A stretch of DNA of 61,507 nt from Paracoccus bogoriensis (lineage in GTDB: Bacteria > Pseudomonadota > Alphaproteobacteria > Rhodobacterales > Rhodobacteraceae). Numbering within the stretch: the first letter of the stretch is position 1; the number at the start of each line of letters is the position of its first letter. Of this stretch, positions 1 to 8,897 are shown piece by piece. The notes under the pieces are model-generated. The model did not search any database, had not been told where the DNA came from, and saw only the letters and a program-made list of their open reading frames with translations. Location of the stretch: positions 1-61,507 of the forward strand of contig NZ_JAHYSR010000023.1 in NCBI RefSeq assembly GCF_019431455.1. The letters are read 5' to 3'. A program made the translations under genes and the position numbers.

Positions 1-47
1 TGCAAAACCCCGACAATCTGTTCTTCGGTAAAACGTGATTTGCGCAT
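1..47 (-). CDS. IS3-family transposase OrfA, N-terminal fragment
   Basis: Only the first 15-16 residues are inside the window; they read MRKSRFTEEQIVGVL, the hallmark start of IS3-family OrfA, whose helix-turn-helix domain binds the element ends. An AGGAGA-like ribosome binding site lies just upstream of the ATG at 47. The gene continues beyond position 1, so whether the element is intact cannot be judged. Confidence 0.8.
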   Translation of the reverse strand, partial: MRKSRFTEEQIVGVL

Positions 48-126
48 CGTCTGTTCTCCTTGTTCTCACGAACGTTATAAGAACAAACTCTCCTTTTGAA
101 TGGCCCGGATTCTTGGGGGCAGGTCA
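1..126 (-). mobile_element. edge of an IS3-family insertion sequence (left part outside window)
   Basis: The minus strand starts an IS3-type transposase OrfA at 47, and about 80 bp upstream (positions 126 down to 115) the minus strand reads TGACCTGCCCCC, which looks like the terminal inverted repeat of IS407-group IS3 elements. The element would therefore end near 126 and run leftwards out of the window. The IR assignment is from memory of the family and has no second end to confirm it. Confidence 0.6.
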
Positions 127-602
127 GATCGCCAACGGGATGGCCCGAACCATCCATTCCCTGCCGAACAACCGGCCGACTTTACCGGGCCGCATGACGA
201 TCTGGCAGGACCGCTTCCGGTTTCGCCGAAACCGCCATCATCTGTCGCTCCATCTCCGCTCTTGGCGCGGTGGCAGGCACGATGCTGATCGACGAAATGG
301 CTGAATGGAGACAGGACTGCGGCAGGCGATCTTCAGGGCGGCAACGGTCGCGGCACGACATGACCCGCGCCTGACATCCTTTGCCGATCGGCCCGGCACG
401 GCCGTCCTGACCGCCATCGTCAGAACGCCCATCGCCACCGCACAGGCCCTGCGCAAAGCCCTCGGACATGAGCTGCTGCGACGGACCGAGCGATAGCGCT
501 GCCAGGATTGGTCAAGGCCGATCCTTCGCGCTATCCGCGTTTGCATCGTGCCTGCTTGTTGGCTAGAGGGTGGCAACCGTCATCTGCTCAGGAGGGATAC
601 CC
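127..602. other. 476-bp stretch without a recognisable gene
   Basis: The sequence between the IS edge and gap holds only short open frames with no recognisable product and no good ribosome binding sites. The last part must contain the gap promoter and leader; an AGGAGG-type ribosome binding site sits at about 590-596. Nothing else is evident. Confidence 0.5.
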
Positions 603-1604
603 ATGGCAGTCAAGGTCGCCATCAACGGCTTCGGTCGCATCGGACGCAACGTGCTGCGCGCGATCGTCGAATCGGGCCGCACCGATATCGAGGTCATAGC
701 CATCAACGATCTGGGCCCGGTCGAGACCAATGCCCATCTGCTGCGTTACGACAGCGTGCACGGCCGGTTCCCGGCGACCATCACCGTCAGCGGCTCGACC
801 ATTGATGTGGGCCGCGGTCCGATCGAAGTCACCGCCATCCGCAACCCTGCCGAACTGCCCTGGGGCCATGTCGATGTCGTCATGGAATGCACCGGCCTCT
901 TCACCTCGAAGGACAAGGTTCAGCCTCACCTGGAAACCGGTGCCAAGCGCGTGCTGATCTCGGCACCTGGCGACAACGCCGACAAGACGATCGTCTATGG
1001 CGTCAATCATGACAGCCTGACCGCCGACGATCTGATCGTCTCGAATGCCAGCTGCACGACGAACTGCCTGTCCCCCGTCGCCAAGGTGCTGAATGACGCC
1101 ATCGGCATCACGCGCGGTTTCATGACGACGATCCACAGCTATACTGGCGACCAGCCGACGCTGGACACGATGCACAAGGATCTGTATCGCGCCCGCGCCG
1201 CCGCGCTGTCTATGATCCCGACTTCGACCGGCGCGGCCAAGGCCGTGGGCCTGGTTCTGCCCGAACTCAAGGGCAAGCTGGACGGCGTCGCGATCCGCGT
1301 GCCGACCCCCAATGTCTCGGTCGTGGACCTGACCTTCGAGGCCGCCCGCGACACAACGGTCGAAGAGATCAACGCCGCCATCAAGGCCGCGGCGGACGGC
1401 CCGATGAAGGGCGTTCTGGGCTACACGACCGAGCCGCTGGTCTCGTCGGATTTCAACCACGATCCGCATTCCTCGGTCTTCCACATGGACCAGACCAAGG
1501 TGATGGAAGGCCGCCTGTGCCGCATCCTGACCTGGTACGATAACGAATGGGGCTTCTCGAACCGCATGTCCGACACGGCGGTCGCGATGGGCAAGCTGAT
1601 CTGA
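603..1604 (+). CDS. gap: type I glyceraldehyde-3-phosphate dehydrogenase
   Basis: This 333-residue protein oxidises and phosphorylates glyceraldehyde 3-phosphate to 1,3-bisphosphoglycerate in glycolysis, or the reverse in gluconeogenesis. The N-terminal NAD-binding motif NGFGRIGRN is at residues 8-16 and the catalytic cysteine lies in SNASCTTNC at about residue 151, followed by the usual C-terminal [11 protein letters not shown] signature. The length is normal for the family. The ATG at 603 is preferred over an upstream in-frame ATG at 570 because an AGGAGG ribosome binding site lies 7-12 bases before it and the protein then starts as family members do. It stands alone with its own terminator; pgk is not adjacent. 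Confidence 0.97.
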   Translation: MAVKVAINGFGRIGRNVLRAIVESGRTDIEVIAINDLGPVETNAHLLRYDSVHGRFPATITVSGSTIDVGRGPIEVTAIRNPAELPWGHVDVVMECTGLFTSKDKVQPHLETGAKRVLISAPGDNADKTIVYGVNHDSLTADDLIVSNASCTTNCLSPVAKVLNDAIGITRGFMTTIHSYTGDQPTLDTMHKDLYRARAAALSMIPTSTGAAKAVGLVLPELKGKLDGVAIRVPTPNVSVVDLTFEAARDTTVEEINAAIKAAADGPMKGVLGYTTEPLVSSDFNHDPHSSVFHMDQTKVMEGRLCRILTWYDNEWGFSNRMSDTAVAMGKLI

Positions 1605-1624
1605 CCCACTCTCAAATGCAGACA

Positions 1625-1648
1625 GGCCCCCGTTTCGGGGGCCTTTTC
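1625..1648 (+). terminator. rho-independent terminator of gap
   Basis: A GC-rich hairpin (GGCCCCC, loop GTTTC, GGGGGCC) is followed directly by TTTT, 20 bases after the gap stop codon. Confidence 0.8.
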
Positions 1649-1666
1649 CATGCGCGGCAACGGGAT

Positions 1667-1984
1667 TCAGCGAAGCTTCGAGGTCGTCAGGCGGCGCGAA
1701 TTGGCCCGGGTGCGACGACCATAGGGGCGCAGGGCCGCCGACAGGACGCGTTCGGCGCTGTGCCCGCGCATCCCGGCGCTGGCCATGGCATAAAGCGACT
1801 CGCTGGCGGCAGCCTGCTTTTCGGCGACCATCCGGAAAGGCTCGCCGGGGGATTGGGCCATGATGCCCATCATGCCCGCCATGCGCAGGCCGATGACCGT
1901 ATTGGCCTCGATCGCCATACGGGCGAATTGGGTGACAAGTCGCATCTGGGCGGCCGGCAGGATCAGGGGGAAAATCGGGGTCAT
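1667..1984 (-). CDS. small helical protein conserved in Rhodobacterales, phasin-like, function unknown
   Basis: A 105-residue protein rich in Ala, Met and Arg, predicted mostly helical, with a basic tail (RPYGRRTRANSRRL). I recognise it as a small family common in Rhodobacterales genomes, often annotated as antifreeze-like or left hypothetical. The pattern of an amphipathic helical region followed by RRTRAN recalls phasin-like proteins, but no function is established from sequence. The start at 1984 has an AAGGA ribosome binding site about 7 bases upstream. It is divergent from pyrC, with a 153-bp shared upstream region. Confidence 0.7.
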   Translation of the reverse strand: MTPIFPLILPAAQMRLVTQFARMAIEANTVIGLRMAGMMGIMAQSPGEPFRMVAEKQAAASESLYAMASAGMRGHSAERVLSAALRPYGRRTRANSRRLTTSKLR

Positions 1985-2137
1985 GCGGAAGTCCTTGTGT
2001 TGCCGGGCGAAGACCCCCGGACCGCGCGATCTTGCATTTGAAAGCGCCTTCACGCAACTGCCACTCCCATCATGGGTTCCCGAATTCTTGATATGCCCGC
2101 TTGGCAAGAGGGGCAGGGCGTGATTAGAGGCGGGCTC

Positions 2138-3181
2138 ATGACACGATCCCTGACCCTCCGACGCCCGGACGACTGGCACCTGCATCTGCGCGATGGCGCG
2201 ATGCTGGCAGCGGTCGCGCCCCATTCCGCGGGCTTTGGCCGCGCGATCATCATGCCCAATCTGGTGCCGCCCGTCACGACCGGCGCACAAGCCGCCGCCT
2301 ATCGCGACCGCATCCGCGAAGCCCTGCCCCCGGGCGCGGCGCTGGACCCGCAGATGACACTGTATCTGACCGACACGACCGACCCGGCCGATGTGGTCAC
2401 GGCCTTTCGCCAAGGGATCATCCGCGCGGTCAAGCTCTATCCGGCGGGGGCGACGACGAACAGCGCCTCGGGCGTGACCGATTTCGCCCGCGTCCAGCCG
2501 GTGCTGGAGGCGATGGCCGAGGCGGGCGTCACGCTCTGCGTGCATGGCGAGGTCACGACGCACGAGGTCGATATCTTCGACCGAGAGGCCGTGTTCATCG
2601 AGACTGTCCTGGACCCGCTGCGCCGCCGCATCCCCGGCCTGCGCGTGGTCATGGAGCATATCACCACGCGCGAGGGCGTCGCCTATGCGCGTTCGGGCGG
2701 CGACGATCTGGCGGCGACGATCACGACGCATCATCTGGTCATCAACCGCAACGCGATCCTCGCGGGCGGCATCCGCCCGCACTACTACTGCCTGCCCGTC
2801 GCCAAGCGCGAGGAACACCGGCTGGCCCTGCGCGAGGCCGCGACCTCTGGCGAGGGGCGCTTCTTCCTTGGCACCGACAGCGCCCCTCATGCCGACAGCG
2901 CCAAGCTGCAGCCCTGCGGCTGTGCGGGCTGCTTTACTGCGCCCAACACCATGTCGATCCTGGCCCAGGTTTTCGAGGACGAAGGCGCGCTGGACCGGCT
3001 GGAGGCCTTCACCAGCCTGAACGGCGCGGCCTTCTACCGCCTGCCCCCGAACAAGGACCGGATCACCCTGACCCGCCGCGACATACCGGCCGAATATCCT
3101 GCCCGGATCGAGGCGGGCGGCGAGACAGTCACCGTCTTCGACCCCGGCTTCCCCCTCTACTGGCATCTGGAGGACAAATGA
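2138..3181 (+). CDS. pyrC: dihydroorotase, class II
   Basis: PyrC cyclises carbamoyl-aspartate to dihydroorotate in pyrimidine synthesis. The 347-residue protein has the amidohydrolase metal-binding motif DWHLHLRDG near the N-terminus, the carbamylated-lysine region ([14 protein letters not shown]), the HGEV and EHITT histidine segments, and GTDSAPH near the C-terminus, as in the E. coli-type enzyme. The ATG at 2138 is chosen over one 66 bases upstream because the family starts at this point. The stop overlaps the pyrE start by four bases (ATGA), so the two are translationally coupled. Confidence 0.96.
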   Translation: MTRSLTLRRPDDWHLHLRDGAMLAAVAPHSAGFGRAIIMPNLVPPVTTGAQAAAYRDRIREALPPGAALDPQMTLYLTDTTDPADVVTAFRQGIIRAVKLYPAGATTNSASGVTDFARVQPVLEAMAEAGVTLCVHGEVTTHEVDIFDREAVFIETVLDPLRRRIPGLRVVMEHITTREGVAYARSGGDDLAATITTHHLVINRNAILAGGIRPHYYCLPVAKREEHRLALREAATSGEGRFFLGTDSAPHADSAKLQPCGCAGCFTAPNTMSILAQVFEDEGALDRLEAFTSLNGAAFYRLPPNKDRITLTRRDIPAEYPARIEAGGETVTVFDPGFPLYWHLEDK

Positions 3182-3849
3182 GCCTGACCTTCCCCGCGCG
3201 CGAGGAAATCGCCCGCCTGACCGCCCGGATGCTGCTGGAAATCAAGGCGGTCGATTTCAACGCGGCCCAGCCTTTCACCTATGCCTCGGGCCTCAAGGGT
3301 CCGACCTATGTCGATTGCCGCCGCATCATCAGCTTTCCGCGCGTGCGCGCCACGCTGATGGATTTTCTGGCCGCGACCGTCATGCGCGATGCGGGCTTCG
3401 AGGCCTTCGACAATGTCGCGGGCGGCGAGACGGCGGGCATCCCCTTCGGCGCGCTGGTCGCCGAACGGCTCGGCCTGCCGATGACCTATGTCCGCAAGAA
3501 ACCCAAAGGCTACGGCCGCAATGCCCGCATCGAGGGCGTGATGACCGAGGGCCAGCGGGTGCTGCTGGTCGAGGATCTGACCACCGATGGCGGCAGCAAG
3601 CTGTCCTTTGTCGATGCGATCCGCCAGACGGGCGCGACCTGCGCGCATACCGCAGTGGTGTTCTATTACGGTATCTTCCCGGAAACCGTGCAACGTCTGG
3701 CCGATCAGGGCGTCACGCTGCATCATCTCTGCACCTGGTGGGACGTGCTGGCCGAGGCGCGTGCGCAGGACGCATTCGACGAGGCCACGCTGGCCGAGGT
3801 CGAGGCTTTCCTCAATGATCCGCGCACCTGGCAGGCCGCCAACGCCTGA
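3178..3849 (+). CDS. pyrE: orotate phosphoribosyltransferase
   Basis: PyrE joins orotate to phosphoribosyl pyrophosphate to form OMP, two steps after PyrC in the same pathway. The 223-residue protein carries the phosphoribosyltransferase PRPP loop [14 protein letters not shown] and the upstream [14 protein letters not shown] segment. It overlaps the end of pyrC by four bases and clearly forms an operon with it. The C-terminal part is slightly longer than in E. coli PyrE, as is usual for alphaproteobacteria. Confidence 0.96.
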   Translation: MSLTFPAREEIARLTARMLLEIKAVDFNAAQPFTYASGLKGPTYVDCRRIISFPRVRATLMDFLAATVMRDAGFEAFDNVAGGETAGIPFGALVAERLGLPMTYVRKKPKGYGRNARIEGVMTEGQRVLLVEDLTTDGGSKLSFVDAIRQTGATCAHTAVVFYYGIFPETVQRLADQGVTLHHLCTWWDVLAEARAQDAFDEATLAEVEAFLNDPRTWQAANA

Positions 3850-3850
3850 C

Positions 3851-3870
3851 TTATCCACAGGTTCTCCACA
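3851..3870 (+). promoter_or_regulatory. perfect DnaA box plus near-match ahead of dnaB
   Basis: TTATCCACA at 3851-3859 matches the strict DnaA-box consensus exactly. It is followed after two bases by TTCTCCACA (3862-3870), which differs at one position. Both lie on the same strand in the 112-bp gap between pyrE and dnaB, about 90 bp before the dnaB start. The match is seen directly; DnaA binding is inferred. Confidence 0.5.
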
Positions 3871-3961
3871 AAAGCGCGCACCGGAATTTGCGGCGGGCCG
3901 ATTTCGCGACCCGCCGCTATGCTTTACACTGGGCACGACCAGAACAAGGACAGGATCGGCC

Positions 3962-5446
3962 ATGAGCAGTATTCGCGCGATCATCCCCGGCCAGACCGAG
4001 GACGACGCCAAGCAGGCAGTCCCCTTTTCGCTGGAAGCCGAACAGCAGCTTCTGGGTGCGCTTTTGACAAACAACGACGTGTTCGACCGGGTCAGCCAGA
4101 TCGTCCGCGCCGAGCATTTCTACCACCCCGTCCATGCCCGCATCTTCGAGATCTGCGCCGAACGCATCCGTCGGAACGCCTTGGCCAGCCCGGTGACGAT
4201 CAAGGCGTTTCTGGAACACGACGAGGGGCTCAAGGATCTGGGCGGCCCGGCCTATCTGGCGCGCATGGCGGCGGCCGCGATCAGCGCCTATGCCGCGCGC
4301 GACTATGCCCAGATGATCCGGGAATTCGCACTGCGCCGCGAATTGATCCAGTTGGGTCAGGACATCGCGGCCCGCGCCGCCACCGTCGAGGTTGGCGACG
4401 ATGCCGAGGAACAGATCAAGGCTGCGGAACAGACGCTTTACAAACTGGGCGAATCAGGCGTCGCCGAGCGCGGCTTTCAAAGCTTCCTCAAGGCTGTGAC
4501 GGGCGCCGTTCAGGCTGCCAACGCCGCCTATCAGCGCGATGGCAAGTTGTCGGGCATCTCGACCGGTCTGATCGACCTGGATGCCAAGATGGGCGGTCTG
4601 AACAATTCCGATCTCATCATCCTGGCGGGGCGTCCCTCGATGGGCAAGACCTCGCTGGCAACGAACATCGCCTTCAACATCGCCAAGGCGCACAAGATGG
4701 GCGAACGTCCCGACGGCACCTATGGCACGGTCGAGGGCGGCATTGTCGGCTTCTTCAGCCTCGAGATGTCGGCCGAACAGCTTGCCGCCCGCATCCTGTC
4801 CGAAGCTGCCGAGGTGCCGAGCGAACGCATTCGTTCAGGCAATATGGACGAGGCCGAATTTCGCCGCTTTGTCGAGGCCGCCCATGCGCTGCAGAACTGC
4901 CCGCTTTATATCGACGATACGCCAGCGCTGCCGATCAACCAGCTTGCCGCCCGCGCGCGCAAGCTGAAGCGGACCCAGGGGCTGGACGTGCTGATGGTGG
5001 ACTATCTGCAGCTTCTCAAGGCCGCGACGGCCAAGGATAGCCGCGTGAATGAGGTCTCCGAGATCACACAGGGACTGAAGGCCATTGCCAAGGAGCTGAA
5101 TATCCCGGTCATTGCCCTGTCCCAGCTGAGCCGTCAGGTCGAGAACCGCGAGGACAAGCGCCCGCAATTGTCGGACCTGCGCGAATCCGGCTCGATCGAA
5201 CAGGATGCCGACATCGTGATGTTCGTCTTCCGCGAGGAATATTACAGGGAACGGGAAAAACCTTCTGACAGCGATCTTGATGCGATGGCAAAGTGGCAGC
5301 AGGTCATGGAACAGGTCCATGGCAAGGCCGAGGTGATCCTGGGCAAGCAGCGCCACGGCCCGATCGGCACGGTCGAACTGGCTTTCGAGGGGCAATTCAC
5401 CCGCTTCGGCAACCTCGCCAGGGATCGCCAGAGCCGATGGGACTGA
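3962..5446 (+). CDS. dnaB: replicative DNA helicase DnaB
   Basis: DnaB is the hexameric 5'-3' helicase that unwinds the replication fork and recruits primase. The 494-residue protein has the N-terminal domain (SLEAEQQLLGALL at about residues 21-33) and the RecA-like C-terminal domain with Walker A GRPSMGKTS near residue 223, the Walker B region VLMVDYLQLL, and the QLSRQVENREDKRPQLSDLR segment near the C-terminus. There is no intein. The ATG at 3962 gives the family's usual start. It overlaps the next gene by 10 bases. Confidence 0.97.
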   Translation: MSSIRAIIPGQTEDDAKQAVPFSLEAEQQLLGALLTNNDVFDRVSQIVRAEHFYHPVHARIFEICAERIRRNALASPVTIKAFLEHDEGLKDLGGPAYLARMAAAAISAYAARDYAQMIREFALRRELIQLGQDIAARAATVEVGDDAEEQIKAAEQTLYKLGESGVAERGFQSFLKAVTGAVQAANAAYQRDGKLSGISTGLIDLDAKMGGLNNSDLIILAGRPSMGKTSLATNIAFNIAKAHKMGERPDGTYGTVEGGIVGFFSLEMSAEQLAARILSEAAEVPSERIRSGNMDEAEFRRFVEAAHALQNCPLYIDDTPALPINQLAARARKLKRTQGLDVLMVDYLQLLKAATAKDSRVNEVSEITQGLKAIAKELNIPVIALSQLSRQVENREDKRPQLSDLRESGSIEQDADIVMFVFREEYYREREKPSDSDLDAMAKWQQVMEQVHGKAEVILGKQRHGPIGTVELAFEGQFTRFGNLARDRQSRWD

Positions 5447-5793
5447 ACCTTCCCGTTCCGGTCGTGACGATCGGATTGCTGCTTTTGTCGAACATCTTCA
5501 TGACGGTGGCCTGGTATGGCCACCTCAAGTTCAAGACCGCGCCGCTGGTCACGGTGATCTTCATCAGCTGGGGCATTGCCTTTTTCGAATACGTGATGCA
5601 GGTGCCCGCCAACCGCATCGGCCACGGCCATTTCAGCGCGGCCCAACTCAAGACCATACAAGAAGTGATTAGCCTCTCGGTCTTTGCGATATTTTCGTGG
5701 CTCTATCTGGGCGAAAGACTGGGCTGGCAGCACGGCGTCGGCTTTTCGCTGATCTGCCTGGGTGCCTGGTTCATCTTTCACGATTTCGGCTGA
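5437..5793 (+). CDS. DMT-like small membrane protein, DUF486 family
   Basis: A 118-residue protein with about four predicted membrane segments. It has the signature of DUF486, a small family in the drug/metabolite transporter superfamily: AWYGHLKFK, ISWGIAFFEY, QVPANRIGHGHF and QLKTIQEVI. The substrate is unknown. The ATG at 5437 lies inside the end of dnaB in another frame, which suggests coupled translation, though no functional link to the helicase is known. Confidence 0.85.
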   Translation: MGLNLPVPVVTIGLLLLSNIFMTVAWYGHLKFKTAPLVTVIFISWGIAFFEYVMQVPANRIGHGHFSAAQLKTIQEVISLSVFAIFSWLYLGERLGWQHGVGFSLICLGAWFIFHDFG

Positions 5794-5803
5794 TCCCGCA
5801 TAT

Positions 5804-5870
5804 CGGGGGAGGCCCGGAGGGGGCGCTGCCCCCGCCGGCGGGGGGTCCGGGGGGCGGCGCCCCCCGGCCA
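5804..5870. repeat. GC-rich palindromic intergenic repeat, copy 1
   Basis: After ATATCGGGGGA come strongly self-complementary runs, GGGGGCGCTGCCCCC and GGGGGGCGGCGCCCCCC, in the gap between the DUF486 gene and the exporter gene. Related sequence occurs at 16356-16397 and 29722-29751. It can fold into two hairpins and may end transcription, but there is no T-run. Confidence 0.6.
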
Positions 5871-5955
5871 CAGCACACGCCTGCAATCTACACAGCCGAC
5901 GGTCAGGCTTGCAGCTTCCTGCACATGATGCAATTCCTTGCATCAGGAGAACCCC

Positions 5956-7152
5956 ATGCCCGCCATTCGCACCCCCCCGCATCTCTTGACACTGGTCGCC
6001 CTGTCAGGGGTGTCCGCGCTTTCGATGAACGTCTTCCTGCCCTCGCTTCCCGGCATGGCGCGTGATTTCGACGTGGATTACGGGGTCATGCAACTGTCGG
6101 TCTCGGCCTATATCGGGGCCAGCGCGGTGCTTCAGCTTCTGGGCGGCCCGATCAGCGACCGTTACGGGCGCCGCCCGGTGGTGATCTGGGGTCTGATCGG
6201 CTTTCTTCTGGCCACGGTCGGCACGCTGCTGGCGACCACCGTGACGGTCTTTCTGATCTTCCGCCTGCTGCAATCGGTCATCACCGTCTGCATGCTGGTG
6301 CCCCGCGCCGTGATCCGGGATCTCCATGACGGCGACCGGGCAGCCTCGATGCTGGGCTATGTCACGATGGGCATGGCCGTGGTGCCGATGATGGCCCCGG
6401 TCTTCGGCGGTGTCCTCGACGAGCTTTTCGGCTGGCAGGCGAATTTCGCCGTGATGGGCCTTCTGGGCATCGCCGTGCTGGTCGTCACCTGGCGCGACAT
6501 GGGCGAGACCGTCCGCGGCGGAGGCCTGCCCATGCGCCAGCAGATTCAGAACTACCCGGCCTTGGCCCGCTCGCAACGATTCTGGGGATACTGCCTCGCG
6601 GCCACGCTGTCCTCGGGGGCGTTCTTCGCCTATCTCGGCGGCGCGCCCTTCGTCGGCGATCAGGTCTTCGGCCTGACGCCTGCGCAGGTCGGCTACTGGT
6701 TCGCGGCGCCCTCGGTCGGCTATGTTCTGGGCAACTTCCTGTCGGGCCGCTACTCGGCGCGGCTGGGACTGAACCGGATGATCCTGATCGGCGCATCGCT
6801 CTGCTTCGCCGCGCTGGCGCTTGCACTGCTGACGGACCTTGCAGGTCTTTTGCAGCCCATGGTCTTCTTCGGCGCCATCGCCTTCATGGGCCTGGGCAAC
6901 GGCATGGTCCTGCCCAATGCCAATGCCGGGATGATGAGCGTGCGTCCCGAACTGGCGGGCACGGCCTCGGGGTTGGGCGGCGCGCTGGCGGTGGCGGGGG
7001 GCGCGGCGCTTTCGGCTCTGGCGGGCGCACTCTTGCAGCCGGGCAGCGGCGCGGGGCCGCTTCTGGTGATCATGTGCGGCTCGGCGCTTGGCTCGCTGGT
7101 GGCGGTCTTCTGGGTGCTGATGCGCGAAAGACGGATCGGCCTCGGCGCGTGA
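5956..7152 (+). CDS. MFS multidrug exporter, Bcr/CflA family
   Basis: A 398-residue, 12-segment major facilitator protein. The start (LVALSGVSALSMNVFLPSLP), the loop-2 motif GGPISDRYGRRPV and the motif-C region around MLVPRAVIRD are those of the Bcr/CflA drug-proton antiporters. It would export small drugs or metabolites across the inner membrane; the substrate cannot be read from sequence. CAGGAGAA precedes the ATG at 5956. The gene stands alone, with the ScfR-type regulator next on the same strand. Confidence 0.9.
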   Translation: MPAIRTPPHLLTLVALSGVSALSMNVFLPSLPGMARDFDVDYGVMQLSVSAYIGASAVLQLLGGPISDRYGRRPVVIWGLIGFLLATVGTLLATTVTVFLIFRLLQSVITVCMLVPRAVIRDLHDGDRAASMLGYVTMGMAVVPMMAPVFGGVLDELFGWQANFAVMGLLGIAVLVVTWRDMGETVRGGGLPMRQQIQNYPALARSQRFWGYCLAATLSSGAFFAYLGGAPFVGDQVFGLTPAQVGYWFAAPSVGYVLGNFLSGRYSARLGLNRMILIGASLCFAALALALLTDLAGLLQPMVFFGAIAFMGLGNGMVLPNANAGMMSVRPELAGTASGLGGALAVAGGAALSALAGALLQPGSGAGPLLVIMCGSALGSLVAVFWVLMRERRIGLGA

Positions 7153-7269
7153 CAACCGGATCTTAAACCTATTGCGGCAGGGTGCGCACATGCGCCACCA
7201 CCCCGCTCTTGCCCTGCTGCTGATCCTGACCCTGCTCTGGCGGGACATGCTGCCTCTTGCGGCGACGCC

Positions 7270-7298
7270 TTTGCAAAAGCTATCGCTTGATTTGCAAA
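7270..7298 (+). promoter_or_regulatory. paired TTTGCAAA sites upstream of the ScfR-type regulator
   Basis: Two exact palindromes TTTGCAAA stand at 7270-7277 and 7291-7298, 21 bp apart (two helical turns), just ahead of the start at 7313. TTTGCAAA is, as I recall, the core of the site bound by the ScfR regulator PccR in Rhodobacter. The likely meaning is autoregulation. Confidence 0.6.
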
Positions 7299-7312
7299 GG
7301 AACGAGGCAGGA

Positions 7313-8710
7313 ATGGCTGTGCAAAAGATCTATGCCGGCAGCGCGCTGCGCGAAACGCGGGCGCGGGCGGGGCTGACGCAAAGGCGCTTTGCCGAAACGC
7401 TTGGCGTCTCGCTGCCCTATCTCTCGCAGATGGAGAACAATCATCGCCCGATCAGCGCGGGGGTGCTGTTGCGCCTGGCACAGGAATTCGGCGTCGATCT
7501 GACGACCTTGGCGGCGGGCGACGCCGAACGGATGGTCATCGACATGCAGGAGGCGCTGGCCGACCCGCTTTTCGATGCCACCCCACCCCTGGCCGACCTG
7601 CGGCTTGCGGCGACCAATGCGCCGGTTCTGGCGCGGGCCTTCCTCGACCTGCACCGCGCCTATCGAGAGGGGCAGGAACGCCTTGCCGCGCTGGACGAAG
7701 CGATCGGCGCGGCCAGCCAAAGCACGCTGACAACCCCTTGGGAGGAGGTGCGCGACTTCTTCCACTATTGCGACAATTACATCGACGCCGTTGACCGTGC
7801 GGCCGAACATTTCGCCTGCCCGAACGGCCAGCGCGCAGACCCCTGGGCCCGCGCGGTCGAAGCCTTGGCCAGCCGCGACATCCGCGTTTCGCTGGTCGAA
7901 CTGCCCTCCAGCGCTGTCTATCAACGCGAGGGCCGCGATCTGCGCGTGAACGCGGCAGCCGAGGTGCCGACGCGCGTTTTCCAGCTGCTGCATCTTGTGG
8001 CGCTTGAACGCCAATCGGACCTGCTGGAGGCGACGCTTGATCTGGCCCGCTTCCGCAGCAGCACGGCACGGGAGATCGCGCGCCTGGGGCTTGCGAACTA
8101 CTTCGCCGGTGCGGCGCTGATGCCCTATCGCACCTTCCTGGCCGCTGCCCAGTCCGAACGGCATGATCTGGAACGGCTCGCACATCTTTTCGGCGCTTCC
8201 ATTGAACAGGTGGCGCATCGTCTCTCGACCTTGCAAAGACCCGGCGCGAAAGGCGTGCCGTTCTTTTTCGTCCGCGTCGATCAGGCAGGCACCATCACCA
8301 AGCGCCATTCCGCGACAAGGCTCCAATTCGCCCGGTTCGGTGGCGCCTGCCCGCTCTGGAACGTGCACCAGGCCTTCGAGCAGCCGGGCCGCTTCCTGCG
8401 CCAACTGGCCGAAACGCCGGACGGCGTGCGCTATCTGCTTCTGTCGCGCGATGTGTCGAAACACGCAGGCGCCTTCAACGCGCCGGTTCGTCGTTTCGCC
8501 ATCGGACTGGGCTGCGAGATCACCCATGCCCCAGGGCTTGTTTACGCCGACGGGCTGGATCTGACGCGCCCCCGCGCCTTCGAGCCGATCGGCATTTCCT
8601 GTCGGATCTGCCCACGCCCCGATTGCCACCAAAGGTCGGTTCCCCCTATCGACCGACCAATTCGCGTTCCGAAAGACCGAAGCGGATATCTGCCATATGA
8701 AATTGCATGA
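7313..8710 (+). CDS. ScfR-type short-chain fatty acyl-CoA transcriptional regulator
   Basis: A 465-residue regulator with an N-terminal Xre-type helix-turn-helix (about residues 10-65: ALRETRARAGLTQRRFAETL, SLPYLSQMENNHR), a central IrrE-like domain and a C-terminal DUF2083 domain ending in the cysteine signature GISCRICPRPDCHQR. Proteins of this kind sense short-chain acyl-CoAs and control propionyl-CoA, glyoxylate-cycle or acetate genes. The ATG at 7313 is chosen because it follows GAGGCAGGA and leaves the paired TTTGCAAA sites outside the gene; an upstream in-frame ATG at 7172 would place them inside. Which member (PccR, RamB, MccR) it corresponds to is not decided here. Confidence 0.88.
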   Translation: MAVQKIYAGSALRETRARAGLTQRRFAETLGVSLPYLSQMENNHRPISAGVLLRLAQEFGVDLTTLAAGDAERMVIDMQEALADPLFDATPPLADLRLAATNAPVLARAFLDLHRAYREGQERLAALDEAIGAASQSTLTTPWEEVRDFFHYCDNYIDAVDRAAEHFACPNGQRADPWARAVEALASRDIRVSLVELPSSAVYQREGRDLRVNAAAEVPTRVFQLLHLVALERQSDLLEATLDLARFRSSTAREIARLGLANYFAGAALMPYRTFLAAAQSERHDLERLAHLFGASIEQVAHRLSTLQRPGAKGVPFFFVRVDQAGTITKRHSATRLQFARFGGACPLWNVHQAFEQPGRFLRQLAETPDGVRYLLLSRDVSKHAGAFNAPVRRFAIGLGCEITHAPGLVYADGLDLTRPRAFEPIGISCRICPRPDCHQRSVPPIDRPIRVPKDRSGYLPYEIA

Positions 8711-8897
8711 CAATTTCGATAAATACCGTCGCTCTTCGGCGGAAAGCCGCGCTGGAAGGCGGGTATCCGCTCATCTCGGGCGCGCAAGGCTGATAGCCTG
8801 TTGCCAAGAAGGCACAGCTCCTGTTTACCGAACGCCGAATGGAAGGACCGCGCCCCTGCCCGAACGATGGCGCGCCGTCCGGGGACAGGGAACGCCT

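Noticed and set aside
305..496. 63-codon open frame between the IS edge and gap
   Set aside because: No ribosome binding site or family likeness; another frame on the opposite strand is just as open.
588..2057. Long minus-strand open frame opposite gap
   Set aside because: It is the antisense shadow of gap in GC-rich DNA; the plus-strand protein is clearly GAPDH.
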